Shown: piece after piece, positions 7,510 to 15,022 of the stretch
Layout: every line of letters starts with the position of its first letter
How positions within the stretch are numbered: position 1 is the first letter of the stretch
Origin: Thiorhodococcus drewsii AZ1
Lineage (GTDB): Bacteria; Pseudomonadota; Gammaproteobacteria; Chromatiales; Chromatiaceae
Assembly: GCF_000224065.1 (NCBI RefSeq)
Contig: NZ_AFWT01000003.1
Coordinates: 1 to 64,000 of the forward strand
Reading direction: 5' to 3'
Length of the DNA: 64,000 nt
Translations under genes and position numbers: made by a program
The notes under the pieces: generated by a model
What the model was told of the DNA's origin: nothing
The model's database searches: none
The model's input: only the letters and a program-made list of their open reading frames with translations

Positions 7510-8565
7510 TTAGCAGCAGCTACGGCGTTTCGCGACCGCCTCGGCGAGTTCGTGCAGCATGGGTAGGGTGTCGTCCCAGCTGACGCAGGCGTCGGTGATG
7601 CTCTGACCGAAGATGAGGTCCGTGTTCGGCCCCACGTTCTGTCGCCCGCCGACCAGATGGCTCTCGATCATGACGCCTATGATGCGACGGTCGCCACGGC
7701 CGATCTGCCCCGAAACGTCCTGACAGATGCTGATCTGCTTCTCGGGGCGCTTGTTGCTGTTGGCGTGGCTGAAGTCGATCATGATTTTGGGCGTCAGCCC
7801 GGATTCGAGGATCTTCTCGGAGGCGATGCTGACGCTCTCGGTGTCGTAGTTCGGGCGCTGGCCACCGCGCAAGATGATGTGGGTGTCGACGTTGCCGGTG
7901 GTGTTGAAGATGGCCGACTGGCCTTCCTTGGTCACCGACATGAAGACGTGCGGACGCGCGGCGGCATGGATGGCGTCGATGGCGACGCGGACGTCGCCGT
8001 TGGTGGCGTTTTTGAATCCGATTGGGCAGGAGAGACCCGAGGTCAGTTCGCGATGGCCCTGGCTCTCGGTGGTGCGGGCGCCGATCGCGCCCCAACTCAC
8101 CTGGTCGGCGATGTATTGGGGGCTGATGAGATCCAAGAACTCGGTGCCCGCAGGGATGCCCATCTCGTTTAGATCGAGCAGCAGTTTGCGGGCGATACCG
8201 AGCCCCTTGTTGATCTCGAAGCTGCCGTCGAGGTTCGGGTCGTTGATGAGTCCCTTCCAGCCGACGGTGGTGCGCGGCTTCTCGAAATAGACGCGCATCA
8301 CCAGCAACAGGTTTTCGGCGAGCTCGGTGCGCAGCGGCAGGAGACGCCGGGCGTATTCGAGCGCGGCTTCTGGATCGTGCACGGAGCAGGGGCCGACCAC
8401 GACTAGCAGGCGGTCGTCGTTGCCGTGGAGGATGCGCTGGATTTCGTGGCGCGTATTGTAGACGGTGTCCGCTGCCTTCTCGGTGAGCTGGTATTCCTGA
8501 TGCAGTTCGTTCGGGGAGCGGACTTGGGTGATTTCGCGGATGCGCAGATCGTCGGTACGGTGCAT
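7510..8565 (-). CDS. aroG: 3-deoxy-7-phosphoheptulonate synthase, class I
   Basis: The enzyme condenses phosphoenolpyruvate and erythrose 4-phosphate, the first step of the shikimate pathway, in the cytoplasm. The 351-residue product matches class I (AroFGH-type) enzymes along its whole length. It shows GNDDRLLVVVGPCSVHDPEAA, RVYFEKPRTTVGWKGLINDP, WGAIGARTTESQGHRELTSGLS, KIMIDFSHANSNK and IIGVMIESHL. The opening DDLRI plus ARTTESQ resembles the Phe-type AroG more than AroF, but the feedback type cannot be settled by eye. The start ATG 8565 gives MHRTDDLRIREI, matching family starts; an in-frame TTG at 8598 would add 11 residues. The extreme C-terminus ends in two Cys. It lies 110 bases after the phosphatase gene on the same strand. 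Confidence 0.95.
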   Translation of the reverse strand: MHRTDDLRIREITQVRSPNELHQEYQLTEKAADTVYNTRHEIQRILHGNDDRLLVVVGPCSVHDPEAALEYARRLLPLRTELAENLLLVMRVYFEKPRTTVGWKGLINDPNLDGSFEINKGLGIARKLLLDLNEMGIPAGTEFLDLISPQYIADQVSWGAIGARTTESQGHRELTSGLSCPIGFKNATNGDVRVAIDAIHAAARPHVFMSVTKEGQSAIFNTTGNVDTHIILRGGQRPNYDTESVSIASEKILESGLTPKIMIDFSHANSNKRPEKQISICQDVSGQIGRGDRRIIGVMIESHLVGGRQNVGPNTDLIFGQSITDACVSWDDTLPMLHELAEAVAKRRSCC

Positions 8566-8597
8566 TGTGGGCGTTGCGATGATTCGGAAAACGCTCA

Positions 8598-8603
8598 AGT
8601 ATA
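8598..8603 (-). promoter_or_regulatory. Possible -10 box for the DAHP synthase gene
   Basis: On the minus strand the sequence reads TATACT, about 33 bases before the ATG at 8565. No good -35 box lies at the usual distance, so this is a weak prediction. Confidence 0.25.
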
Positions 8604-8675
8604 AACCCAGAAGTGCTCCGCAGTCGGCTCAAAGCCTTGTCCTGACGCTGTTTTCCGGTGATCTGCAGGATTGGC

Positions 8676-9272
8676 CTATAGCCGGTGGCGGTTGATGAAG
8701 TCCACGACGGGGCCGAAGCGTCCCGAGCGGACACGACTGATGCCGGCATAGTCGATGTTGATGCCGTACCAGCGTTCCGCTTCCATGTGGAGCACATGTC
8801 CGGCGACAGCCCGAGAGACCCCCGCGTGACAGACGATCAGCACATGCCGGTCGGCGTCGGTCTCCAGTAGGCGATCGAAGGCTTCGGCCACGCGCGCGCA
8901 GAAACGGTCCAGCGGCTCGGCCCCTGCTGGACGGGAGCCGACCGGGTCGCGATAAAAGGCGGCGTATGCTTCCGGTTCGCTTTCGGCGACTTCGGCATGC
9001 GCGCGGCCCTCCCAGACGCCCATGCCGACCTCGCGAAAGGCGGGCTCGATCGCGAGCGGCAGGCCATGTCGTTCGGCCAGCTCGGTTGCGAAGTGCTGGC
9101 AGCGGATCATGGGCGAGGTGATGATGCGATCCCAGGGGGCCGATTCTCCCAGTGCATCGCGCATCTGGTCCCAGCCCAATTCGGAGAGCGGATCGTCCGT
9201 TCCACCGCCGCGATAGCGTTGTCCTCCCTCGGGTTCGCCGTGACGGATGAGGTCGATCAGGGTGTCAGTCAT
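8676..9272 (-). CDS. Histidine phosphatase family protein (alpha-ribazole phosphatase-like)
   Basis: 198 residues of the histidine phosphatase (phosphoglycerate mutase-like) fold. The nucleophile is in the N-terminal RHGEPEGGQRYRGGGTDDPLS motif. The second catalytic His is in VLIVCHAGVSRAV. Supporting residues are the Arg of SPMIRCQHFA and the Glu of REVGMGVWEGR. The layout resembles CobC alpha-ribazole phosphatases of cobalamin synthesis, but no cobalamin gene is nearby and this family has many substrates, so a specific role is not assigned. The start ATG 9272 leaves a 95-base intergenic region shared with the divergent 100-residue gene. Product probably cytoplasmic. Confidence 0.85.
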   Translation of the reverse strand: MTDTLIDLIRHGEPEGGQRYRGGGTDDPLSELGWDQMRDALGESAPWDRIITSPMIRCQHFATELAERHGLPLAIEPAFREVGMGVWEGRAHAEVAESEPEAYAAFYRDPVGSRPAGAEPLDRFCARVAEAFDRLLETDADRHVLIVCHAGVSRAVAGHVLHMEAERWYGINIDYAGISRVRSGRFGPVVDFINRHRL

Positions 9273-9367
9273 GCTGGCTCCTCTTCGGAGTGCTTGGTGA
9301 AAAGGGGGATGTGCCGCGATGTAGCGGGATGGGGCGACGGGCCAGATTCAATGCGAGAGATGACATC

Positions 9368-9670
9368 ATGAAATCCAAGATCTACGAAGGCATTCATCAA
9401 CAAGAACAGGGCGGGATGACTCCAACGGCCAATATCATTCGCGACGCCTGGGTCTTCGGCCTGCTGCCCGAGGAGGAGACCTGCGAGGGCTGGACCATCC
9501 AGGGCATCGACGCACTCTACGACAAGGTGAGTGCGGCATGGGAGCCCTATGGCCATCTGGCTTCCAATCTGCCGCCGGAGTTGCGCGAGCGTCATGCGCG
9601 CATCTACGACGCGGCCATCGCCCAGGCCCGCGCGGCCGGGTGGAATCCCGAACTCGACGAGGGCGATTGA
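9368..9670 (+). CDS. Small conserved-looking protein of unknown function (100 residues)
   Basis: Begins MKSKIYEGIHQQEQGGMTPTANIIRD from ATG 9368 and is acidic and helical. I do not recognise a named domain. The segment MTPTANIIRDAWVFGLLPEEETCEGW, followed by IDALYDKVSAAWEPYGHLASNLPPELRERHARIYD, looks like a compact folded protein rather than a chance frame. There is no signal peptide or membrane helix, so it is probably cytoplasmic. The 151-residue gene starts 31 bases downstream, so the two are probably co-transcribed. In-frame codons upstream of 9368 give basic, unrelated sequence. Confidence 0.65.
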   Translation: MKSKIYEGIHQQEQGGMTPTANIIRDAWVFGLLPEEETCEGWTIQGIDALYDKVSAAWEPYGHLASNLPPELRERHARIYDAAIAQARAAGWNPELDEGD

Positions 9671-9701
9671 GGCGCCTGGCGTCCCAGCGCTGGAGGGGTT
9701 C

Positions 9702-10157
9702 ATGTCCAGCTATTTCGTGCGCGAGACCTTCTTTCGACCCGATCGCGAGGTCGCCCGCGAGCAGACCCGTATTCCGGCCAGTCTCTATGGCGCGCTGGCA
9801 TCGCTGCGTCGGGATGCGGGTGACAAGGGCGTCTTCGTGCCTATTCGTTCGATGCAGTATCTGGCCGTCATCGATCGCGACGAGGTGGTCTTCGTCGACG
9901 CTGTCGGGGGTTATGCCCATCGCAATGGTGAGGGCGGGCGATTGATTCGGATCGCCTGGCGTCCGGTCGTCCGACGGGACTTGCTTTCCACTCCCGTTTC
10001 CTGCGAAGTGATCTACTATTTTAGTGGCCTAAAGGACATTCAGCGGCGACTCTTGTCCGACCTGGCATCGGAGGTCGCTAAGACGCTTGAGCGGCGGCTC
10101 GTGGAAGAGGGCGGGGTTTGGGAAGGGCGGATCCTGCCTTTTCCTGTTGCTCGCTGA
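9702..10157 (+). CDS. Protein of unknown function (151 residues)
   Basis: Starts at ATG 9702 behind GGAGGGG. The sequence is MSSYFVRETFFRPDREVAREQTRIP, then a mixed alpha/beta segment (VFVPIRSMQYLAVIDRDEVVFVDAVGGYAH) and a C-terminal part with VIYYFSGLKDIQRRLLSDLASEVAKTLERRLVEEG. I do not recognise the family. There is no signal peptide, membrane helix or metal motif. It follows the 100-residue gene by 31 bases, suggesting a two-gene unit. A function cannot be inferred from the neighbours (phosphatase upstream, bacteriohemerythrin downstream). Confidence 0.6.
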   Translation: MSSYFVRETFFRPDREVAREQTRIPASLYGALASLRRDAGDKGVFVPIRSMQYLAVIDRDEVVFVDAVGGYAHRNGEGGRLIRIAWRPVVRRDLLSTPVSCEVIYYFSGLKDIQRRLLSDLASEVAKTLERRLVEEGGVWEGRILPFPVAR

Positions 10158-10205
10158 AGACTCGGCGAAGTCACTGCGATCGCTCAAGCAAGACAGGGAG
10201 CCGTT

Positions 10206-10224
10206 TGGGACGTCCGCCGTCCCA
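10206..10224 (+). terminator. Hairpin between the unknown gene pair and the bacteriohemerythrin gene
   Basis: A perfect 7-pair stem, TGGGACG/CGTCCCA, with a 5-base loop, lies 49 bases after the stop of the 151-residue gene. No T-run follows, so it is a weak terminator candidate. Confidence 0.35.
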
Positions 10225-10298
10225 GAAGCCACGTCAGTTCGGCGCTTCGGCGCCATCTATAACGATCGGGTCGACCGGCCCGAGAGATGGAGGATTCT

Positions 10299-10814
10299 AT
10301 GTCAAAACTTTTAACCTGGCGCGATGAGTGGTCACTGCACATCGATGTCCTGGATAAAGACCATCGCGCCCTGATCGAAAGGCTGAGCGATATCTGCGTG
10401 CGATTCTGTCCCGAGGCCTCGGCCGGACGTTCCGGCGATGCGATGGCATTGCTGGATGCCTTGAGCCAACTGGGCGACGAGATGCGTCAGCATCTGCAGC
10501 GCGAGGAAGAGTTCATGCGCGCGTTCGACTACGAGGGTGTTGGCGAACATCAGAGCGAGCATGCCCTGTTGTTGGCCGAGTTCACCGCCTTGCTGCGGGA
10601 ATGGCGGGCGGAGGGGCTGCACGTCTTCGACGAGTCGATCCAGTGCATTCTTTCCGATTGGCTGCTCGCACATATTCTTGGCGCCGACCGGGAGTTCGCT
10701 GACGTCTATTTTCGTCTGTGTGGCAAGGATGTCTCGAACGATCAGGAGCCACGGGCGCTGAGACAGCTGCAATCCAGCTACCGCTCCGGTCTTCGCTCAA
10801 CCTTGGCCAAATAG
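10299..10814 (+). CDS. Bacteriohemerythrin
   Basis: A 171-residue four-helix protein with a non-heme di-iron, oxygen-binding site. The ligand pattern is visible: His14 (W-x3-H), His22 in DKDH, His65 and Glu69 in HLQREEE, His84 and His88 in HQSEH, and His125 with Asp130 in HILGAD. Such single-domain proteins bind O2 reversibly and may store, deliver or sense oxygen in microaerophiles. About 35 residues follow the domain, more than the usual of about 130-140 in total. ATG 10299 is preferred because GGAGG lies five bases before it; an in-frame ATG at 10287 would add MEDS. Its 3' end overlaps the converging sdhB gene by 18 bases. Confidence 0.9.
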   Translation: MSKLLTWRDEWSLHIDVLDKDHRALIERLSDICVRFCPEASAGRSGDAMALLDALSQLGDEMRQHLQREEEFMRAFDYEGVGEHQSEHALLLAEFTALLREWRAEGLHVFDESIQCILSDWLLAHILGADREFADVYFRLCGKDVSNDQEPRALRQLQSSYRSGLRSTLAK

Positions 10815-11549
10815 GTCCTTCAACGACTGAAGCGTGGTCTGACGACCCAATTCGCCGATTGCAGTCGTCAGAGGGATCTCCTTGGGGCAAACCCTCACGC
10901 AATTCTGGGCGTTGCCGCAATCGCTCAGTCCGCCTGAGGCCATGATGCGATGCAGCCGTTCGGTCTTGTCGTAGCGACCGGTGGGATGGGCGTTCATGAG
11001 TCGGACCTGGGCTAGAGGCGCGGGTCCGATGAAATCCGATTGGGGGCCGAATTGAGGGCAGGCCGCCATGCAACAGCCGCAGCTCATGCAGCGGCTGTAG
11101 AGATAGCTGGCGGACCATTCGGCCGGCGAGATACGGGGCGCGCCCTCATGGATGTCCCAGATGCCGTCGATCTCGATCCATGCCTTCACCCGGCGCAGTC
11201 CTGCATCCATGCGCGCGCGGTCCACCAGCAGATCGCGCACCACCGGGAACTTGGGTAGCGGCTCCAGCACGATGGGCTGCTCCAGATCGTCGATCAGCGC
11301 CGAGCAGGACGGGCGCGGCACCCCGTTGATCGACATGGCGCAGGACCCGCACACCTCCTCCATGCAGTTGTGATCCCAGGCCACCGGTTCGACCTGGCGG
11401 CCGTCGGTCGTCATCGGATTCTCTCGCAGACACATCAGTACCGAGACGACATTCTGGTCTGGCGCATAGGGCAGCCTGAACGTCTGCCAATAGGGTGGCG
11501 TTTCGGGTCCATCCTGGCGGCGGATTCTGAGATGTATCCACTCCTTCAT
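10797..11549 (-). CDS. sdhB: Succinate dehydrogenase/fumarate reductase iron-sulfur subunit
   Basis: 250 residues. The N-terminal plant-type ferredoxin domain holds the [2Fe-2S] cluster (CMEEVCGSCAM, then PRPSC). The C-terminal domain binds the [4Fe-4S] and [3Fe-4S] clusters through CMSCGCCMAACP and CGNAQNCVRVCPKEIPL. It passes electrons between the flavoprotein and the di-heme cytochrome b. The sequence style (NCVRVCPKEIPLT) matches the B-type complexes of Bacillus and epsilonproteobacteria, which use menaquinone, more than the E. coli sdh type. It is the last gene of a C-A-B operon, starting 8 bases after the sdhA stop. Whether the complex works as Sdh or Frd cannot be decided from this subunit. 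Confidence 0.92.
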   Translation of the reverse strand: MKEWIHLRIRRQDGPETPPYWQTFRLPYAPDQNVVSVLMCLRENPMTTDGRQVEPVAWDHNCMEEVCGSCAMSINGVPRPSCSALIDDLEQPIVLEPLPKFPVVRDLLVDRARMDAGLRRVKAWIEIDGIWDIHEGAPRISPAEWSASYLYSRCMSCGCCMAACPQFGPQSDFIGPAPLAQVRLMNAHPTGRYDKTERLHRIMASGGLSDCGNAQNCVRVCPKEIPLTTAIGELGRQTTLQSLKDLFGQG

Positions 11550-11557
11550 CTTGGGCC

Positions 11558-13444
11558 TCACCGATAGTCGCGTGGATCCGTTGGCGGATAGACGCTGAGA
11601 TCCACCTCCTCGTAGCGGATTCTGGGGCCGTCCGGAGTCCATTCCGCAACGCTCGTCTTCAGCCAGCGATCGTTGTTCGTCTTCCAGCGCATCCGATAGT
11701 CCTCGTACTCCGGGTCGCCGGGAAACGTGCCGTCCGGGATCGGGATCTTGAACGCGGCCTTGTAATGGGCGCCCCGGCATTCGTCGCGTTCCAAGGCGCT
11801 GCGGGCGACCGCCATGGCCAGCTCGATCATGTCGCGCAATTGGCGGGTGAATGCGAGTGTCTGATTGGCCCAGGTCCGACTGTCTCCAAGGTGCACCGAT
11901 CTCAGCCGTTCGCGCAGCCTCTGCAGCTCTTCGAGCGCCATCTCCAGGTCGGGATTGGTGCGTACCACACCGACCTTGGACGTCATGAGTTCGCCCAACT
12001 CGCGGTGGAGACGGTAGGGGTTTTCTGGTCCATCCGATTCCATGAATGCCTGGTTGATAGCGGTCTGACGCTCGACTTCGGCACGCAGCATCCTTTCGCT
12101 CGGCACCGCCGAGTCGCGCACTAACCCTTTCAGATAGCTGACCGCCGACTCGCCGGCGACCCGGCCTGAGAAGCTCGCCGACAGGAGCGAGTTGGCGCCC
12201 AGGCGGTTGGCGCCATGGTAGGCATAGTCGCATTCTCCGCAGGCGTAGAGTCCGGGAATGTTGGTGGCCTGATTGCTCGGACTGCCTGGGCGCATGCCGC
12301 CCGATGCGTCGCGCTCGAAGTCGACCCAGAGACCGCCCATGGGATAGTGGGCGGCAGGGAAGATTTCCATCGGTGCGTTCAGCGGATCGGTTCCGGCGAA
12401 TTTGCGATAAATATCGAGGATGGCGCCCAGACGTTTCGAGACGAACCCGCGATCGAGATGGGTCAGGTCCAGATAGACCCGGTCCGAGCCGCCGATGCCG
12501 AGCCCCATCTGGCGGGTGACGCGCCAGATGGCGCGCGCCGCCTCGTCACGGGCGACCGTGTTGCCGTAGGCGGGGAAAAACTCCTCCAGGAAATAGAAGC
12601 GCTCGCCCTCGGGGATCGAGCGCGGTGGACGATGCTCGCCCGGATTGCGCGGCACCCAGATGCGTCCACCCTCGCCGCGTGCGGCCTCGCTCATGAGCCG
12701 GGTCTTGTCGTTGCCGAGCATTGCCGTCGGGTGGAATTGGAAGAACTCGGCGTTGGCGAATCGGGCACCCTGCTGATAGCAGCGGCTCGCGGCGGCGCCG
12801 GTGCAGTTGGTCGAGGTCGTGGTCTTGGGGGCGTAGAGTTGGCCGAAACCGCCAGTTGCCAGGACGACCACCTCGGCGGGGAAGGCCCGCACCTCCAGGC
12901 TTCGAAGATCCATGGCGACGATACCGCGACAGGTTCCGTCGGCGTCCTGGAGCAGCGAGAGAAACTCCCACCACTCGAATTTTTCGATTCGTCCCAGCGA
13001 TTCCAGCCGTCGAACCTGTTGATCGACCCCGTACAGAAGCTGCTGACCGGTGCTGGCGCCCGCGAAACAGGTGCGTCTGTTCTTGACTCCGCCGAAGAGA
13101 CGCTGATCGAGAATGCCTTCCGAGGTGCGTGAAAAGGTGACGCCCATGCGCTCGAAGGTTCGGATCAGTCCAGGGGCGTGCTCGCACAGGCTCTTGATCG
13201 GGGGCTGATTGGCGAGATACTCGCCGCCCTTGATGGTGTCGATGATGTGCTGGCGGACCGAGTCGCGTTCGCCCTTGGTGTCGAGCACCGCGTTGATACC
13301 GCCCTGGGCGCACACCGAGTGGCTGCGCTTGACCTCGAACAGCGAGAACAGCTGCAGCGGGAATCCGGCGTCGGCGATTCGCAGTGCGGCCCAGAGTCCA
13401 CCGAGCCCGCCCCCGATGACGATGGCCTGTAGTGGGATCTTCAT
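11558..13444 (-). CDS. sdhA: Succinate dehydrogenase/fumarate reductase flavoprotein subunit
   Basis: The 628-residue catalytic subunit interconverts succinate and fumarate at the membrane surface. The N-terminal FAD-binding fold has IVIGGGLGGLWAALR. His42 in RSHSVCAQGGINA is the expected covalent FAD attachment site. The substrate region shows QFHPTAM, RLMSEAARGEGG and HYPMGG. The C-terminal FAD contact is ACGECDYAYHGANRLGANSLL. The start ATG 13444 overlaps the sdhC stop by 4 bases, so the in-frame extension beyond it is not coding. The type-B architecture with a single di-heme cytochrome b is the one found in reversible or fumarate-reducing enzymes, but many act as succinate dehydrogenases. 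Confidence 0.95.
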   Translation of the reverse strand: MKIPLQAIVIGGGLGGLWAALRIADAGFPLQLFSLFEVKRSHSVCAQGGINAVLDTKGERDSVRQHIIDTIKGGEYLANQPPIKSLCEHAPGLIRTFERMGVTFSRTSEGILDQRLFGGVKNRRTCFAGASTGQQLLYGVDQQVRRLESLGRIEKFEWWEFLSLLQDADGTCRGIVAMDLRSLEVRAFPAEVVVLATGGFGQLYAPKTTTSTNCTGAAASRCYQQGARFANAEFFQFHPTAMLGNDKTRLMSEAARGEGGRIWVPRNPGEHRPPRSIPEGERFYFLEEFFPAYGNTVARDEAARAIWRVTRQMGLGIGGSDRVYLDLTHLDRGFVSKRLGAILDIYRKFAGTDPLNAPMEIFPAAHYPMGGLWVDFERDASGGMRPGSPSNQATNIPGLYACGECDYAYHGANRLGANSLLSASFSGRVAGESAVSYLKGLVRDSAVPSERMLRAEVERQTAINQAFMESDGPENPYRLHRELGELMTSKVGVVRTNPDLEMALEELQRLRERLRSVHLGDSRTWANQTLAFTRQLRDMIELAMAVARSALERDECRGAHYKAAFKIPIPDGTFPGDPEYEDYRMRWKTNNDRWLKTSVAEWTPDGPRIRYEEVDLSVYPPTDPRDYR

Positions 13445-14073
13445 GGCAGGAAGCCTAGCAGCCCGTGGATGCCGATCGCCCCGAGCAGAAGACCCAAGCC
13501 GATGCAGAGATAGCCGAACAACCGCTGTGCCTGGGCCGAGGTGGTCAGACCCCAGACGATTGCCATGGTCGAGAGGCCGTTGACCAGATGAAAGACCGAC
13601 AGTAGCAGGCCCAGCGTATAGAGTCCGAAGACCAGCGGGTCGGTCAGCAGAGTCTGCATGTGTCCGTAGAGATCGTCCCGGACGGCTGGCTGCCAGAGTC
13701 CCTGGATGCGTGTCGTGCCGACATGGAACAGCAGAAAGGCGAGAATGCCGATTCCCGAGATGCGCTGCAGCCAATAGAAACGGTTGCGTGCATAGGGATA
13801 GCGAGAGAGTTCGGCCCGCATTTGGCCGCTGATGGCCAGGCCATAGGCGGCGTGCAAGAGTAGGGGCAGTGCGATGACGAAGAGTTCGATGAAGGGGAGG
13901 TAGTTCATCTCCTGTAGCGCGGAGACGACCTCAAGGTTGTAATGATCGGCACCGAAGCGGGATTGGGAGTTCTCCCAGAGATGGAAGGTCAGGAAGGCCC
14001 CGATCGGGATCAATCCGAACAGCGAATGGAGCCGTCGCAGCAGAAAATGGATATGATCGAGCGAGGCGTTCAT
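13441..14073 (-). CDS. sdhC: Succinate dehydrogenase/fumarate reductase di-heme cytochrome b subunit
   Basis: A 210-residue integral membrane protein with five predicted helices that anchors the complex and exchanges electrons with quinone. The His residues expected to bind the two hemes are in RRLHSLFG, LTFHLWEN, LLHAAYG, LLFHVGTTR and SVFHLVNG, one or two per helix as in Bacillus SdhC. It is the first gene of the operon (C-A-B). Translation starts at ATG 14073. An FNR/CRP-like palindrome lies 116-140 bases upstream. Low-potential menaquinone is the usual partner of this type; ubiE further along the window serves both menaquinone and ubiquinone synthesis. Confidence 0.9.
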   Translation of the reverse strand: MNASLDHIHFLLRRLHSLFGLIPIGAFLTFHLWENSQSRFGADHYNLEVVSALQEMNYLPFIELFVIALPLLLHAAYGLAISGQMRAELSRYPYARNRFYWLQRISGIGILAFLLFHVGTTRIQGLWQPAVRDDLYGHMQTLLTDPLVFGLYTLGLLLSVFHLVNGLSTMAIVWGLTTSAQAQRLFGYLCIGLGLLLGAIGIHGLLGFLP

Positions 14074-14362
14074 GGCTGACCCGAATAGCTGGTTTCGGCG
14101 TCAAGCATAGGTTTGCTCGATGCGACTGGCACTGATCGGGCGCATTTCGAGGCGAAAGCCACCGATACGCTGCCTGGCCCGTGACGATCAGTTGATTCGC
14201 GTCAACTGACGCGAACCCGTGAAAGGGATAATTGTCTGAAATCTATATCGCTTCCATGTCTGGGTGTTTTTCGTCCTAGGCAATGGGGTGATGCGGTCTC
14301 GAATCGAGTCGTCGAATATCATTTGCGTTCAATGTCTTGGAACGCCTTTTGGGTAATCAGCA
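14074..14362. promoter_or_regulatory. Divergent intergenic region between sdhC and the PilZ-like gene
   Basis: 289 bases that must hold the promoters of both genes. The clear features are the overlapping palindromes at 14189-14213. I see no ORF with protein-like composition and no strong sigma-70 pair; AT-rich stretches near 14228-14255 could hold the + strand promoter. Confidence 0.5.
14189..14213. promoter_or_regulatory. FNR/CRP-like operator with overlapping palindrome
   Basis: CAGTTGA-N6-TCAACTG is a perfect 7-base inverted repeat. Its core TTGATTCGCGTCAA matches the FNR consensus TTGAT-N4-ATCAA at nine of ten positions. A second palindrome, CGCGTCA-AC-TGACGCG (14198-14213), overlaps its right half. 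The site is about 116-140 bases upstream of the sdhC ATG, a plausible place for oxygen-responsive control of a fumarate reductase or succinate dehydrogenase. Confidence 0.55.
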
Positions 14363-15016
14363 GTGTCTTCATCCGACCAGGATATTCTGTCATCCGACGA
14401 ACTGGAGTACATCCGCCAGCTCTATGCCGATTCGGAATCGGACGAAGAGGTGGGTGGTTGGCTGCGTGTTCCAAAGGACGCAGCCGGTCTCTTGGATGCG
14501 TTTTCGGAGAGCCCGCGTATCGAGCTGCAAGCCGGCTGGAAGGGGCATCGTCTGCGGTTTCCGCTCAAATTGGGCAACCGCGTCGGAAATGGCGAGTTGA
14601 CGTTGGATATCGGCGTCCCCGAGATTCTGGAGGGCGGCGAGCGTTCGCGCAGCTGGCGTGTTCCTCCAAGCGAGGAGATACGGATTCGCGACAGCAGCGG
14701 TCTTCTGGATCAGCCGCGCGTGGTCAATCTGTCCTATACGGGGATGGCGATCGAACAGCGCGCGGATCAATTGCCGAGCATCGAGGGGCAGCTGAAGGGT
14801 CTTGAGCTCATTCTGCCCGGGCAGGTCGAATACGTGCGTCTGCTCGGCTACGTGGTGCGCCATAGCCAGCTCGATGACGAACACGTCCAGTTGGGGATTC
14901 GTTTCGATCCATTGGAAGAGAACGCGCGCGAGTTGCTCGGACGTTACATCTTGAGTCGCCATAAGGAATTGCAGGAGGCGGACGACGGCGAGACGGTCGG
15001 CTGCGAGGTCGATTGA
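14363..15016 (+). CDS. PilZ-like domain protein, degenerate
   Basis: 217 residues, soluble, with no signal peptide. Around residues 95-190 the sequence resembles a PilZ domain: RSWRVPPSEEIRI is followed by VVNLSYTGMAIEQRADQLP, where NLSYTG corresponds to the (D/N)-x-S-x-x-G motif, and then beta strands (VRLLGYVVRHSQLDDEHVQLGIRFDPL). The N-terminal RxxxR c-di-GMP motif is poor, so binding of c-di-GMP is uncertain. The start is GTG 14363. The gene converges with the kinase gene with only 6 bases between stops. The function is inferred from weak motif similarity only. Confidence 0.6.
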   Translation: MSSSDQDILSSDELEYIRQLYADSESDEEVGGWLRVPKDAAGLLDAFSESPRIELQAGWKGHRLRFPLKLGNRVGNGELTLDIGVPEILEGGERSRSWRVPPSEEIRIRDSSGLLDQPRVVNLSYTGMAIEQRADQLPSIEGQLKGLELILPGQVEYVRLLGYVVRHSQLDDEHVQLGIRFDPLEENARELLGRYILSRHKELQEADDGETVGCEVD

Positions 15017-15022
15017 GGGGGC

